DNA of 59,769 nt. It comes from Megasphaera sp. AM44-1BH (lineage in GTDB: Bacteria > Bacillota > Negativicutes > Veillonellales > Megasphaeraceae). Made by a program: the position numbers and the translations under genes. Below are positions 51,430 to 59,042 of this stretch, piece after piece. Below the pieces are notes generated by a model that worked only from the letters and a program-made list of their open reading frames with translations, was not told the DNA's origin and searched no databases. Each line of letters opens with the position of its first letter. The first letter of the stretch is position 1. The stretch covers positions 240 to 60,008 of the forward strand of contig NZ_QSFA01000016.1 of assembly GCF_003467125.1 (NCBI RefSeq). Reading direction: 5' to 3'.

Positions 51430-53730
51430 ATGATAACACGGAATAAAAAGTTTCTATTGATGATGATTACCAGTGCTATGGTGACTAGTCCCGTATGGGC
51501 TGCCGATCAGGCGACCGGCTATGATGCCGATCCGGGACAGACTGTAGAAAAAAAGGTATCCGCTTCAGACATGACCGCAAAAGACGAAGGAAAGCCTATG
51601 GCGCTCAATACGGTAGTGACCAGTGCCTCGACGCCGGAAACAGAAGCCGTCATGAAGAATGCAAAATCCGGCCTGACAGGGTATGAAACGGATGAAGAAC
51701 TGGCAGCTATTGCCAAAGGTCAGAATCCGGAAGATGTACGCAAACCGGCAGAAAAAGAACAGGTAGAAAAAATCGAACAGGCAGAACAGGAACGGAAGAA
51801 TCAGGTTGCCAAATCGGTTATCAGCGGCAATACGGGATACGAACAGGGGACGGTCGGCACGGCCGAATCGGCTAAAGAAGAAGGCCTTCCCGGCGCATCC
51901 GTACCGTATATGGCCGGCCTGGGCGATGTACAGATCGATACGACGGTGCCCAAGTATCCTATGGCTGTACTGGAAGCAGGGCAGGAAAGCACCATGCCCT
52001 ATGGCAATGCCGTTACGGATGAATCCATTGCTCCCTACGCCAATAAAGTGACGACGGCGGTCAATGTCGGCCCCGTGCCGGATCCGGCTATTGAGGCCTA
52101 TCTGCTGCCGAAACTCGCTATGCGTGTCGGGGATACGGTCAGTGCCGATTACGTCCGTCATGATGTCAATATCATCGGTTCGACAGGCCTCTTTTCGACG
52201 GTCCAGCCTGCTTTTACCAACGTGCCGGAAGGGGTGGCCCTGAACTATGCCGTTCAGCTCAATCCCGTCATCAATGGCGTAGAAATCACAGGCAATAAAG
52301 TCTATAAAACGGATGCGCTCCAGCAGATGATCCAGTTCGTCCCGGGCTCTCCCCTGAACAGCACCATCATCAGTAAAGACGTAGCCAATATCAATAACCT
52401 CTATGCAAAAGACGGATATATGTACAGCCATGTATCCAACGCGACACTGGACAGCAAAGGTATCCTCCATATCGGCATTACGGAATGCCATCTGGAAGAT
52501 GTCGTCGTCCGTGGCAATACGAAGACAAAGACCCGCGTCGTAACCCGTGAAGTGCGCATGAAGAAGGGCGACGTATTCAACCGTGCCGCAGCCAGCCGCA
52601 GCGTGGAACGAATTTACAATACGGGCTACTTTGAAGATATCAACGTCCGCATGCTGCCGGGCAAAAAGAATCCCAATGATGTCATTATGGAAATCGACGT
52701 CGTCGAATCCAAGACGGGCCAGATTTCCATCGGCGGCGGCTATTCCCAGTCCAACGGCCTCGTAGGCCTCCTGGGCTTATCGGAAAGCAATTTCCGCGGT
52801 ACCGGTGATAAAGTGGCCATCAACTGGGAATTCGGCGGGGAAACCGATTCCAATCACAACTATACCTTCTCCTATACTCATCCGTGGCTCAATGACCATG
52901 GCGATTCCATCGGCTTCAGCCTGTTCAACCGCGATTACGACTACGAAGACTATGATGAAAAAGGCAATTCCGTTGCCGACTATGACCGGGTAACGACGGG
53001 CTTCAACTTCACCTATGGCCGTGTCCGCAGTGAATACGTCAGCGATTATGTCACACTGGAAACGAAGAAGACGAAATACGACGACTGGAACAGCGGGTTC
53101 GATTATAGAGAAAATGGCCAGACTCGTCATGGCAAAGTGTATAACTTTAAAGACATGGATTACCTCGGCAAGAACTTTGGCCGGACAAACAGCCTGACCT
53201 GGTCCCATGTTTTCGATAACCGCGATAATGTCTATGATCCGACCCGGGGCAAGCGGATTTCCTATACGGCAGCTATTGCCGGCCACGGCCTGGGCGGCGA
53301 CTTCGATTACTATAAACTGACCTTTGAAAACCGTCTGTACTATAAAGTAGGCCGCAAGCACGTCATTGCCCTGCGCTTCATGGGCGGTTATGCCAACGGC
53401 GATATGCCTTACTACGATCTCTTCACCTTAGGCGGCGCCGATAACCTGCGCGGCTATGAAGATGACGAATTCCGTGGCAACAAGATGTATGCGGCTACCG
53501 TAGAATACCGTTATCCGATTGCCAAGAAAATCCAGGGTGTCTTCTTCGTCGATGCCGGCTCGGCCTGGGATGGCACGGGAAATATCCCCTGGTATCAGAA
53601 CGATGACAGCATCCACGTTTCCACCGGTCTCGGTTTCCGGATTACGACACCTATCGGGCCTATCCGCCTGGATTACGGCGTCGGTGATGACGGCGGCAAA
53701 TTCCACTTCAGCTTTGGTGGTAAATTCTGA
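51430..53730 (+). CDS. bamA: BamA outer-membrane protein assembly factor
   Basis: About 766 residues from ATG 51430, which has GGAGGG upstream; an ATG 18 bp earlier overlaps the previous stop. Signal peptide FLLMMITSAMVTSPVWAAD. A poorly conserved acidic/Glu-Lys-rich stretch of about 180 residues follows. I can see three POTRA domains (VNVGPVPDPAIEAYLLPKLAMRVGDTV; VINGVEITGNKVYKTDAL; HLEDVVVRGNTKTKTRVVTREVRMKKGDVFN). Then comes the 16-stranded Omp85 barrel from GQISIGGGYSQSNG. It contains the LRGYEDDE lid-loop motif (RGY/F) and ends in FSFGGKF. It inserts barrels such as the two autotransporters and the MlaD barrel into the outer membrane. E. coli BamA has five POTRAs, so this one is shorter there. 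Confidence 0.95.
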   Translation: MITRNKKFLLMMITSAMVTSPVWAADQATGYDADPGQTVEKKVSASDMTAKDEGKPMALNTVVTSASTPETEAVMKNAKSGLTGYETDEELAAIAKGQNPEDVRKPAEKEQVEKIEQAEQERKNQVAKSVISGNTGYEQGTVGTAESAKEEGLPGASVPYMAGLGDVQIDTTVPKYPMAVLEAGQESTMPYGNAVTDESIAPYANKVTTAVNVGPVPDPAIEAYLLPKLAMRVGDTVSADYVRHDVNIIGSTGLFSTVQPAFTNVPEGVALNYAVQLNPVINGVEITGNKVYKTDALQQMIQFVPGSPLNSTIISKDVANINNLYAKDGYMYSHVSNATLDSKGILHIGITECHLEDVVVRGNTKTKTRVVTREVRMKKGDVFNRAAASRSVERIYNTGYFEDINVRMLPGKKNPNDVIMEIDVVESKTGQISIGGGYSQSNGLVGLLGLSESNFRGTGDKVAINWEFGGETDSNHNYTFSYTHPWLNDHGDSIGFSLFNRDYDYEDYDEKGNSVADYDRVTTGFNFTYGRVRSEYVSDYVTLETKKTKYDDWNSGFDYRENGQTRHGKVYNFKDMDYLGKNFGRTNSLTWSHVFDNRDNVYDPTRGKRISYTAAIAGHGLGGDFDYYKLTFENRLYYKVGRKHVIALRFMGGYANGDMPYYDLFTLGGADNLRGYEDDEFRGNKMYAATVEYRYPIAKKIQGVFFVDAGSAWDGTGNIPWYQNDDSIHVSTGLGFRITTPIGPIRLDYGVGDDGGKFHFSFGGKF

Positions 53731-53758
53731 TGCATGCAGACGATAGGTGGGATACGTC

Positions 53759-55045
53759 GTGTTTCGCACTTGTTTATTGACGATTCTCTTTGTCTGTGCT
53801 AGTCTAAGTAGTGCCATAGCGGCACCCGTAACTCACGTGGCGGTACGCGTCTCTTCTCTGGAAGAGGCCATACCGCCTCTTGTCGAGAAGAGGATAAGCG
53901 CCAGCATTGAGACGATTGGGAACCATGTATTTCTCGGTGCCGACGACGGCGTTGTGCGGAGCCGGCACGATGAATATACCCGCATGGTTTACGATATTAT
54001 TGACCGCGTGCTCATCGGATATACTGTAGAACATATCGAACTCGTGCCCGGGCCGGAAACGACGCTGGCCGTACAGATCCGTCCCTGGGGGGATACCATA
54101 CGCCGGGTACACGTCCGGTTTGATTATGGATCTCTTCCGGCTCTGGGACAGGAAATGGCCAATACGGATCTGACGGGAGCGGCATCTTTCATTGAAAACC
54201 TGCTGACCGGTCTTCCTGTCGATGCCCTGGACTGGGCAAACGGTACGGTCAAATCGGTAATGGAATCAGAACTGGAGACAGAACTTCCGGAATTTTATCC
54301 CCATATTGTCATTACGCCCGGGGCAGATACGACAGTAGAAGTGTATTTTCTGCCGAAACTTCCCGTCGTGCGCAATGTCAATGTCCGCGTCGATGCCGAT
54401 AATCTCCCTAAAGTCATTTTCCTCAGCACGCGCAAGCATATGGAAGACCGCTATGCAGGCCTGAATGGCCTGCCTGTTGCATTTGTGCGCCGTCATCAGA
54501 AGGATGTGGAACGCGACCTGCAGCAGCATCTGAATGAGCAGTGGGTCATAAAAAAATATAAACTGCGCGTTCTTCCCAGTCTTTCTCTTGCAGAGAATAT
54601 GGACATCAACCTGAAATCGGAAACGGATTTTTATGATGTCCGTGCCCTGGCGTATATCGATGTCAGCAGGGATGGTGATGCTCACCACGACAAAGAAGAC
54701 AATACGGTCCTGAGGGCCCATGTGGGCAGAAAAATCGGCAGACATCATGAATTGTACACCGATGTGGAATTCATGCCGGCTTCGGTAGACTGGAATTTTA
54801 TTCCCGGTTACGGGTATCAGCCCCGCAAGGGGACCTGGCTGGGATATGATTTTGAAAGCCAGGATGACAGTCATCATATCTGGCTGCGGCAGCAACTCGG
54901 CGGCCGCTGGTCCTTCCGGTTCGATAAAGATCTGACAAACCATGATGAAGAGGCGGGACTCTTGTACCGTCTCCATGAATACGTCGGTTTGGAATATATC
55001 ATTTCCGGCCACGATACGTGGCTGCGGGTTATTGGCTATTTATAG
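53759..55045 (+). CDS. Exported protein of unknown family with internal POTRA-like repeats
   Basis: About 428 residues from GTG 53759, eight bases after AGGTGG. Signal peptide FRTCLLTILFVCASLSSAIAA. I do not recognise a named family. Two internal segments align with each other: residues 94-126 (VPGPETTLAVQIRPWGDTIRRVHVRFDYGSL) and 184-217 (ITPGADTTVEVYFLPKLPVVRNVNVRVDADNL). A third fainter copy starts near YKLRVLPSLS. Each pairs a beta-strand with a preceding amphipathic helix, as POTRA domains do. The C-terminal 130 residues contain alternating strands (RAHVGRKIGRHHELYTDVEF, WLRQQLGGRWSFRFD) and could be a small barrel. Location between bamA and ompH suggests an accessory role in outer-membrane assembly. 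Confidence 0.7.
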   Translation: MFRTCLLTILFVCASLSSAIAAPVTHVAVRVSSLEEAIPPLVEKRISASIETIGNHVFLGADDGVVRSRHDEYTRMVYDIIDRVLIGYTVEHIELVPGPETTLAVQIRPWGDTIRRVHVRFDYGSLPALGQEMANTDLTGAASFIENLLTGLPVDALDWANGTVKSVMESELETELPEFYPHIVITPGADTTVEVYFLPKLPVVRNVNVRVDADNLPKVIFLSTRKHMEDRYAGLNGLPVAFVRRHQKDVERDLQQHLNEQWVIKKYKLRVLPSLSLAENMDINLKSETDFYDVRALAYIDVSRDGDAHHDKEDNTVLRAHVGRKIGRHHELYTDVEFMPASVDWNFIPGYGYQPRKGTWLGYDFESQDDSHHIWLRQQLGGRWSFRFDKDLTNHDEEAGLLYRLHEYVGLEYIISGHDTWLRVIGYL

Positions 55046-55069
55046 GAATTGCAAAGGAGTAATGTTACT

Positions 55070-55555
55070 ATGATGTCAGAAATGGGTAAGAAAAAAAATG
55101 TAAAGATTTTTTCCGCTGTCATTGCAGCGATTTTTGTACTGAGTGTTGCCGGCATTGCCGTCATGCAGATGGGGAACCCCGTCAGTGCGGCGCCGTCCAG
55201 CAATATCGGCGTCGTCGATATGAGCAAGGTCATTCCGCCGGATAATCAGGATGTAGTCAATGCACAGAAAGAAATGCAGCAGGCTTCAGAAGATGCCAAG
55301 AAAAAATTTGACGAACAGTCCCAGGGTATGACGGACGAACAGAAGAGCCAGCTCTATCAGCAGATCCAGGAAGAAATGACAAAGAAACAGGAAGATATTT
55401 ATAAAGGCGTCAAGGATAAAGTCGATGAAGCCGTTGGCAGCGTTGCCAGCACGAAGGGACTGAGCCTTGTCGTCGATAAGCGCGCTGTTCTCTATGGCGG
55501 CCAGGATATTACCGAACAAGTTTCTAAAAAATTGAGCGAATCCCAGTCCAAGTAA
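55070..55555 (+). CDS. ompH: OmpH/Skp-like periplasmic chaperone (copy 1)
   Basis: About 161 residues from ATG 55070, preceded by AAAGGAG; a second ATG follows immediately. N-terminal hydrophobic segment (IFSAVIAAIFVLSVAGIAVM), then NIGVVDMSKVI, the strand that opens the Skp body, and a Gln/Lys/Glu-rich coiled coil (QKEMQQASEDAKKKFDEQSQ...). It returns to the body with LSLVVDKRAVLYGGQDITEQV. Skp trimers hold unfolded outer-membrane proteins in their tentacles. It is the first of three tandem homologues between bamA and lpxD, the order also found in proteobacteria. Confidence 0.9.
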   Translation: MMSEMGKKKNVKIFSAVIAAIFVLSVAGIAVMQMGNPVSAAPSSNIGVVDMSKVIPPDNQDVVNAQKEMQQASEDAKKKFDEQSQGMTDEQKSQLYQQIQEEMTKKQEDIYKGVKDKVDEAVGSVASTKGLSLVVDKRAVLYGGQDITEQVSKKLSESQSK

Positions 55556-55565
55556 GGATATTACC

Positions 55566-56504
55566 ATGAAGCGTAAATATGCGGCAGCTGCTGGTGCCGT
55601 AGTGCTGGCCGTTTGTCTGGCTGCAGCCTTCTGGGTGATGCACAGCCGGACGCCGGCAGTACCTGTCACAGAAAAGGGGCCGGTCATTGCCTGTGCCGAT
55701 GTGGAACACATCATGATGAGTCATCCATCATACAGCCAGTACCATCGTCTGGAACTGGAATATAATGCGATGGTTGCCCAGTACCAGTTTGAACAGTGGC
55801 ATTACTCACAACAGGCCGCATCCCAGGGGCAGGCGGTGAAGGACTTTTCTATGACTGACGCCTTGTCATCAGCGGCTCTCGATCAGGAATTACAGGCCCG
55901 GGTGGCCATTAAACAGAATGAGTTGAATGCAGCGCTGGAACAGCGGTATCAGGCGCTTCTCCAGGAACGCAGAAAGGTCCAGCCGTCTCTTTCCGATGAG
56001 GATAATCTGAAGATTGTCAATCTCCGGCTGAAACTGGCGGCGCTGGCACTGTCCCAGTCAGAACGGCAGGCAGCAGAACAGGAATTGCAGGCACTGTTGC
56101 GTAAAAGCGGCGGTGATCACCAGACGGACACGGCTGCGGCAGCAGATATTGCATCTGCCATGGCTTCCGATAAGGAAAAAGCACAGAAAGAACTGCAGGC
56201 GTATGCGCTTCAGGTAAAAGACGAACTGACGGCCCGGCAGCAATCCAGCCGGGAATTGTTCACGAAACAAATGGATTCTCTGGGGCATCGTCCGGAACCG
56301 GCTGTCTGGAATGCGGCCTGGAAAGAAAAACTCGAAGCAAAAGAAAAAGAAATGAAGGATCAGAAAGAAGCCATCCTGGCAGATATCCGGGATAAAGCGG
56401 CGGATGTTGCTGAAGAACAGGGAATTGATATCATATTCTCTGAATATGAAGGCATCGGTACGGCGCTGGATGTGACCGATGATATTATTGTCAAGCTGGC
56501 ATAA
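55566..56504 (+). CDS. Long OmpH/Skp-like protein (copy 2)
   Basis: 312 residues, about twice the usual Skp length. N-terminal hydrophobic segment (YAAAAGAVVLAVCLAAAFWVM), then VIACADVEHIMMSHPSYSQY as the first body strand. Two long coiled-coil stretches (about 60-150 and 180-265, Glu/Gln/Lys rich) follow. A C-terminal strand IDIIFSEYEGIGTALDVTDDIIVKL closely resembles the end of copy 3. The doubled coiled coil suggests longer tentacles or an internal duplication. It is probably membrane-anchored or secreted into the periplasm. It lies 10 bp after copy 1. Function inferred from similarity and position. Confidence 0.8.
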   Translation: MKRKYAAAAGAVVLAVCLAAAFWVMHSRTPAVPVTEKGPVIACADVEHIMMSHPSYSQYHRLELEYNAMVAQYQFEQWHYSQQAASQGQAVKDFSMTDALSSAALDQELQARVAIKQNELNAALEQRYQALLQERRKVQPSLSDEDNLKIVNLRLKLAALALSQSERQAAEQELQALLRKSGGDHQTDTAAAADIASAMASDKEKAQKELQAYALQVKDELTARQQSSRELFTKQMDSLGHRPEPAVWNAAWKEKLEAKEKEMKDQKEAILADIRDKAADVAEEQGIDIIFSEYEGIGTALDVTDDIIVKLA

Positions 56505-56521
56505 CAGGAGGCATTATACGA

Positions 56522-56941
56522 ATGAAACGGATAGGTAAACGATTGGCTGCTGCCTTGTGCATGATTGCGGCAGTTGGCGTACTGAGCGGCTGCGGCAGTG
56601 AAGATAAAGTAGGCTATGTAGATATGAACCGCGTGCAGAAAGAAGCGCCGGCAGTACAGCAGTATCAGCAGAAGATAGAAGAAAAGAGCAAATCTCTCGA
56701 TGCAGAGCTGCAGCAGGCCCAGCAGTCCATGTCGGCTGAAGATTTCCAGAAAAAGCAGCAGCAGGCATTGCAGGAACGGCAGATATTCGCAGCCAGCATG
56801 CAACGTCAGTTCATGACGGATATCCAGAGCAAACTGGGTGATATCGCCAAGGATAAAAACGTCGGCATCATCGTCTACAAAGAAGTCGTTCCCAACGGCG
56901 GCGTTGATGTGACCGATGATTTGATTGCGAAATTACAATAA
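56522..56941 (+). CDS. OmpH/Skp-like lipoprotein (copy 3)
   Basis: 139 residues. A type II signal peptide with lipobox LSGC (AALCMIAAVGVLSGC) predicts lipid modification by LspA, whose gene is at 24036. The mature part starts KVGYVDMNRVQKEAP, continues as a single coiled-coil hairpin (QQYQQKIEEKSKSLDAELQQ...) and ends with VGIIVYKEVVPNGGVDVTDDLIAKL. It is a compact Skp fold tethered to a membrane, unlike the soluble E. coli Skp. ATG 56522 follows AGGAGG. It immediately precedes lpxD, as skp does in many Gram-negative genomes. Confidence 0.88.
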   Translation: MKRIGKRLAAALCMIAAVGVLSGCGSEDKVGYVDMNRVQKEAPAVQQYQQKIEEKSKSLDAELQQAQQSMSAEDFQKKQQQALQERQIFAASMQRQFMTDIQSKLGDIAKDKNVGIIVYKEVVPNGGVDVTDDLIAKLQ

Positions 56942-56952
56942 AGGGGTTGACT

Positions 56953-57984
56953 ATGTTGAAGAAGACAGTACAGGAGTTGGCCGCCATCCTGGGCGGTATG
57001 GTGATCGGTGATGGTACACGGGAAATTGAGGATATCAAAGGCTTGCAGGAAGCAGGAATGCAGGATATTACCTTTGCAGTAGATCCATACACGGAATATC
57101 TGCCTCAGGTCCACGCCGGTGCCGTCATTGTAGAAAAAGAAGTCCCCGCCGGAGATAATACGCTCGTATTGGTAAAAAATCCGCGCCTGGCTTTTTCACA
57201 GCTCCTGGTACTCTTCCATCCCCGTCAGACCGTGGCCCGGGGTATTCATCCTACGGCTGTTGTCGATGACAACGCTGTCCTGGGGGATAATGCGGCTGTC
57301 ATGGCCTATGCGGTCATTGGCAGAAATGTCAGAATAGGGAAAAACTGCGTCATTTATCCCTATGTTTTCATTGGCGATAATGTTACCATCGGCGATGACG
57401 CCGTCATTTATCCCGGTGCCGTCATCCATGAAAACTGCCAGCTTGGCGACCGCCTTGTCGTCCGGGCCCATGCGGTCATCGGCGGCGAAGGCTTTGGTTT
57501 TGCTACCAATGAAGGCCGTCATACGCGGATTCCCCAGATTGGCAATGTAAAAATCGGGGACGACGTGGAAATCGGGGCCTGCACCTGCATCGACAATGGG
57601 ACACTGGACAGTACCGTTGTCAAACGGGGAACAAAAATCGATAATCTCGTTCATCTCGGCCATAATGTGGAAATCGGGGAAGATTGCTTCATTATCGCCC
57701 AGGTAGGGATTGCCGGCAGTACGAAAGCAGGCAATCACTGCATCTTTGCCGGACAGGTAGGATGCACGGGCCATATCACCATCGGTGATAACGCTGTTTT
57801 TGCAGGAAAGACGGGGATAACCGGCAATGTTGAAGGCAATCAGGTCTATGCCGGATATCCGATGCAGCCCCACATGGAATGGAAACGGTCCCAGGTATAT
57901 CTGAAACATCTGCCGGATATGGCAAAGAAAATCAAACAACTGGAAAAGAAGATTGCTGAATTAGAAAAGAAGACAGCAGAGTAA
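56953..57984 (+). CDS. lpxD: UDP-3-O-(3-hydroxyacyl)glucosamine N-acyltransferase
   Basis: 343 residues. Third step of lipid A synthesis: N-acylation of UDP-3-O-acylglucosamine using acyl-ACP. An N-terminal uridine-binding domain (ITFAVDPYTEYLPQVHAGAVIVE...NPRLAFSQLL) is followed by a left-handed beta-helix of hexapeptide repeats (VIGRNVRIGKNCVIYPYVFIGDNVTIGDD). The catalytic His lies in LVHLGHNVEIGEDC, and a C-terminal helical coiled tail (KKIKQLEKKIAELEKK) packs the trimer. ATG 56953 is six bases after GGGG; TTG 56947 is less likely. It shows that the cell makes lipopolysaccharide. Confidence 0.97.
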   Translation: MLKKTVQELAAILGGMVIGDGTREIEDIKGLQEAGMQDITFAVDPYTEYLPQVHAGAVIVEKEVPAGDNTLVLVKNPRLAFSQLLVLFHPRQTVARGIHPTAVVDDNAVLGDNAAVMAYAVIGRNVRIGKNCVIYPYVFIGDNVTIGDDAVIYPGAVIHENCQLGDRLVVRAHAVIGGEGFGFATNEGRHTRIPQIGNVKIGDDVEIGACTCIDNGTLDSTVVKRGTKIDNLVHLGHNVEIGEDCFIIAQVGIAGSTKAGNHCIFAGQVGCTGHITIGDNAVFAGKTGITGNVEGNQVYAGYPMQPHMEWKRSQVYLKHLPDMAKKIKQLEKKIAELEKKTAE

Positions 57985-57994
57985 GAGGCAGCCT

Positions 57995-58915
57995 ATGTAT
58001 ACATTTATGAAAGTGCTGAGCTGGATCATTTGTCATCTTCCCGATGGAGCCCGGCGGACGCTGGGCCATTTCCTGGGCTGGTTTTTCTGGACTTTTGTTC
58101 CTAAAAAGCGGAAAAAGCTGGCGCAGCAGCAGATACTGGACTGCGGTATCACCGATGATCCGGAAAAGGCCATGGCCATTGCCAAAGCGAGCAGCTGCCG
58201 CTTCGGGCCTATGATCATCGAGGTATTGTCCTATCCGGTATACACGAAAGAAATACTGGACGAGAAGATTACCTGGCATGGGAAAGAATATCTGGATGAG
58301 CTGAAAGAAAGCGGTGAAGGCGCCGTTTTCATGGCCTCTCATGCAGGAAACTGGGAATTATTGGGAGCGGTGCTCGCCATGAATGGCTATCCGCTTATTT
58401 CCGTAGCCCAGCAGCAGGACAGTCACAGTGCCGATACCTTTATCAATGAATACCGGGCGATGATGAAACAGCATGTCACCTATAAGACGGGTATCCGCGA
58501 TATGGTCCGTTTCCTCCAGGAGGGGCATTATATCGGGCTCCTGATGGATCAGGACCCGGGATATACGGGTATTCTGGTGAAGTTATTCGGACGCGATACC
58601 CTGACAGCTGACGGACCGGCCAAGATGGCAGGAATAAAAAACTATCCCATTATTTCTACGTTTATCCATGAAGACCGGCCCTATCATCATGTCATCGACG
58701 TGCTGCCGCCTATCCGGCCGTATACTTCGGATCACCGCCTGTCCAGGGAAGAAAAAGACCGTATCGTGTATGAGACGACACAGGCTTTAAATGACAGGCT
58801 GGAAGCGCGGATCCGCCAATATCCGGAAGACTGGTTCTGGCTGCACAACCGCTGGAAGTGGACGAAACGGTATAAGGAAAAAGTAGCAAACGGTGAAATG
58901 GCAGCAAAGCGGTAA
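57995..58915 (+). CDS. lpxL: Lipid A acyltransferase (LpxL/HtrB family)
   Basis: 306 residues. Inner-membrane enzyme adding a secondary acyl chain to the lipid A precursor. The family HxxxxE/D catalytic motif is seen as ASHAGNWELLGA. Other supports are LLMDQDPGYTGILVKLFGRD, the KMAGIKNYPIISTF strand and the C-terminal YPEDWFWLHNRWKW, a typical LpxL/LpxM ending. An N-terminal amphipathic or hydrophobic segment (LGHFLGWFFWTF) anchors it. It lies 10 bp after lpxD. The acyl donor and the acylated position are not deducible. It is the last gene of the outer-membrane block. Confidence 0.94.
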   Translation: MYTFMKVLSWIICHLPDGARRTLGHFLGWFFWTFVPKKRKKLAQQQILDCGITDDPEKAMAIAKASSCRFGPMIIEVLSYPVYTKEILDEKITWHGKEYLDELKESGEGAVFMASHAGNWELLGAVLAMNGYPLISVAQQQDSHSADTFINEYRAMMKQHVTYKTGIRDMVRFLQEGHYIGLLMDQDPGYTGILVKLFGRDTLTADGPAKMAGIKNYPIISTFIHEDRPYHHVIDVLPPIRPYTSDHRLSREEKDRIVYETTQALNDRLEARIRQYPEDWFWLHNRWKWTKRYKEKVANGEMAAKR

Positions 58916-58972
58916 AAAAAAACGGAATGACGGGTTCAGGCAGCGGACAGAAGAGGCCCTTTCCTTCAGACT

Positions 58973-59031
58973 AAAAAAGAGGACTGGTACATAAAGCAGT
59001 TTGGCTTTTGCTTTATGTACCAGTCCTTTTT
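58973..59031. terminator. Strong bidirectional terminator between convergent genes
   Basis: A perfect 19-bp stem, AGGACTGGTACATAAAGCA (58980-58998) with TGCTTTATGTACCAGTCCT (59009-59027), has an A-run on the left and a T-run on the right. It can terminate both lpxL transcripts and the minus-strand phosphatase transcript. Confidence 0.92.
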
Positions 59032-59042
59032 GGATGAACCGA

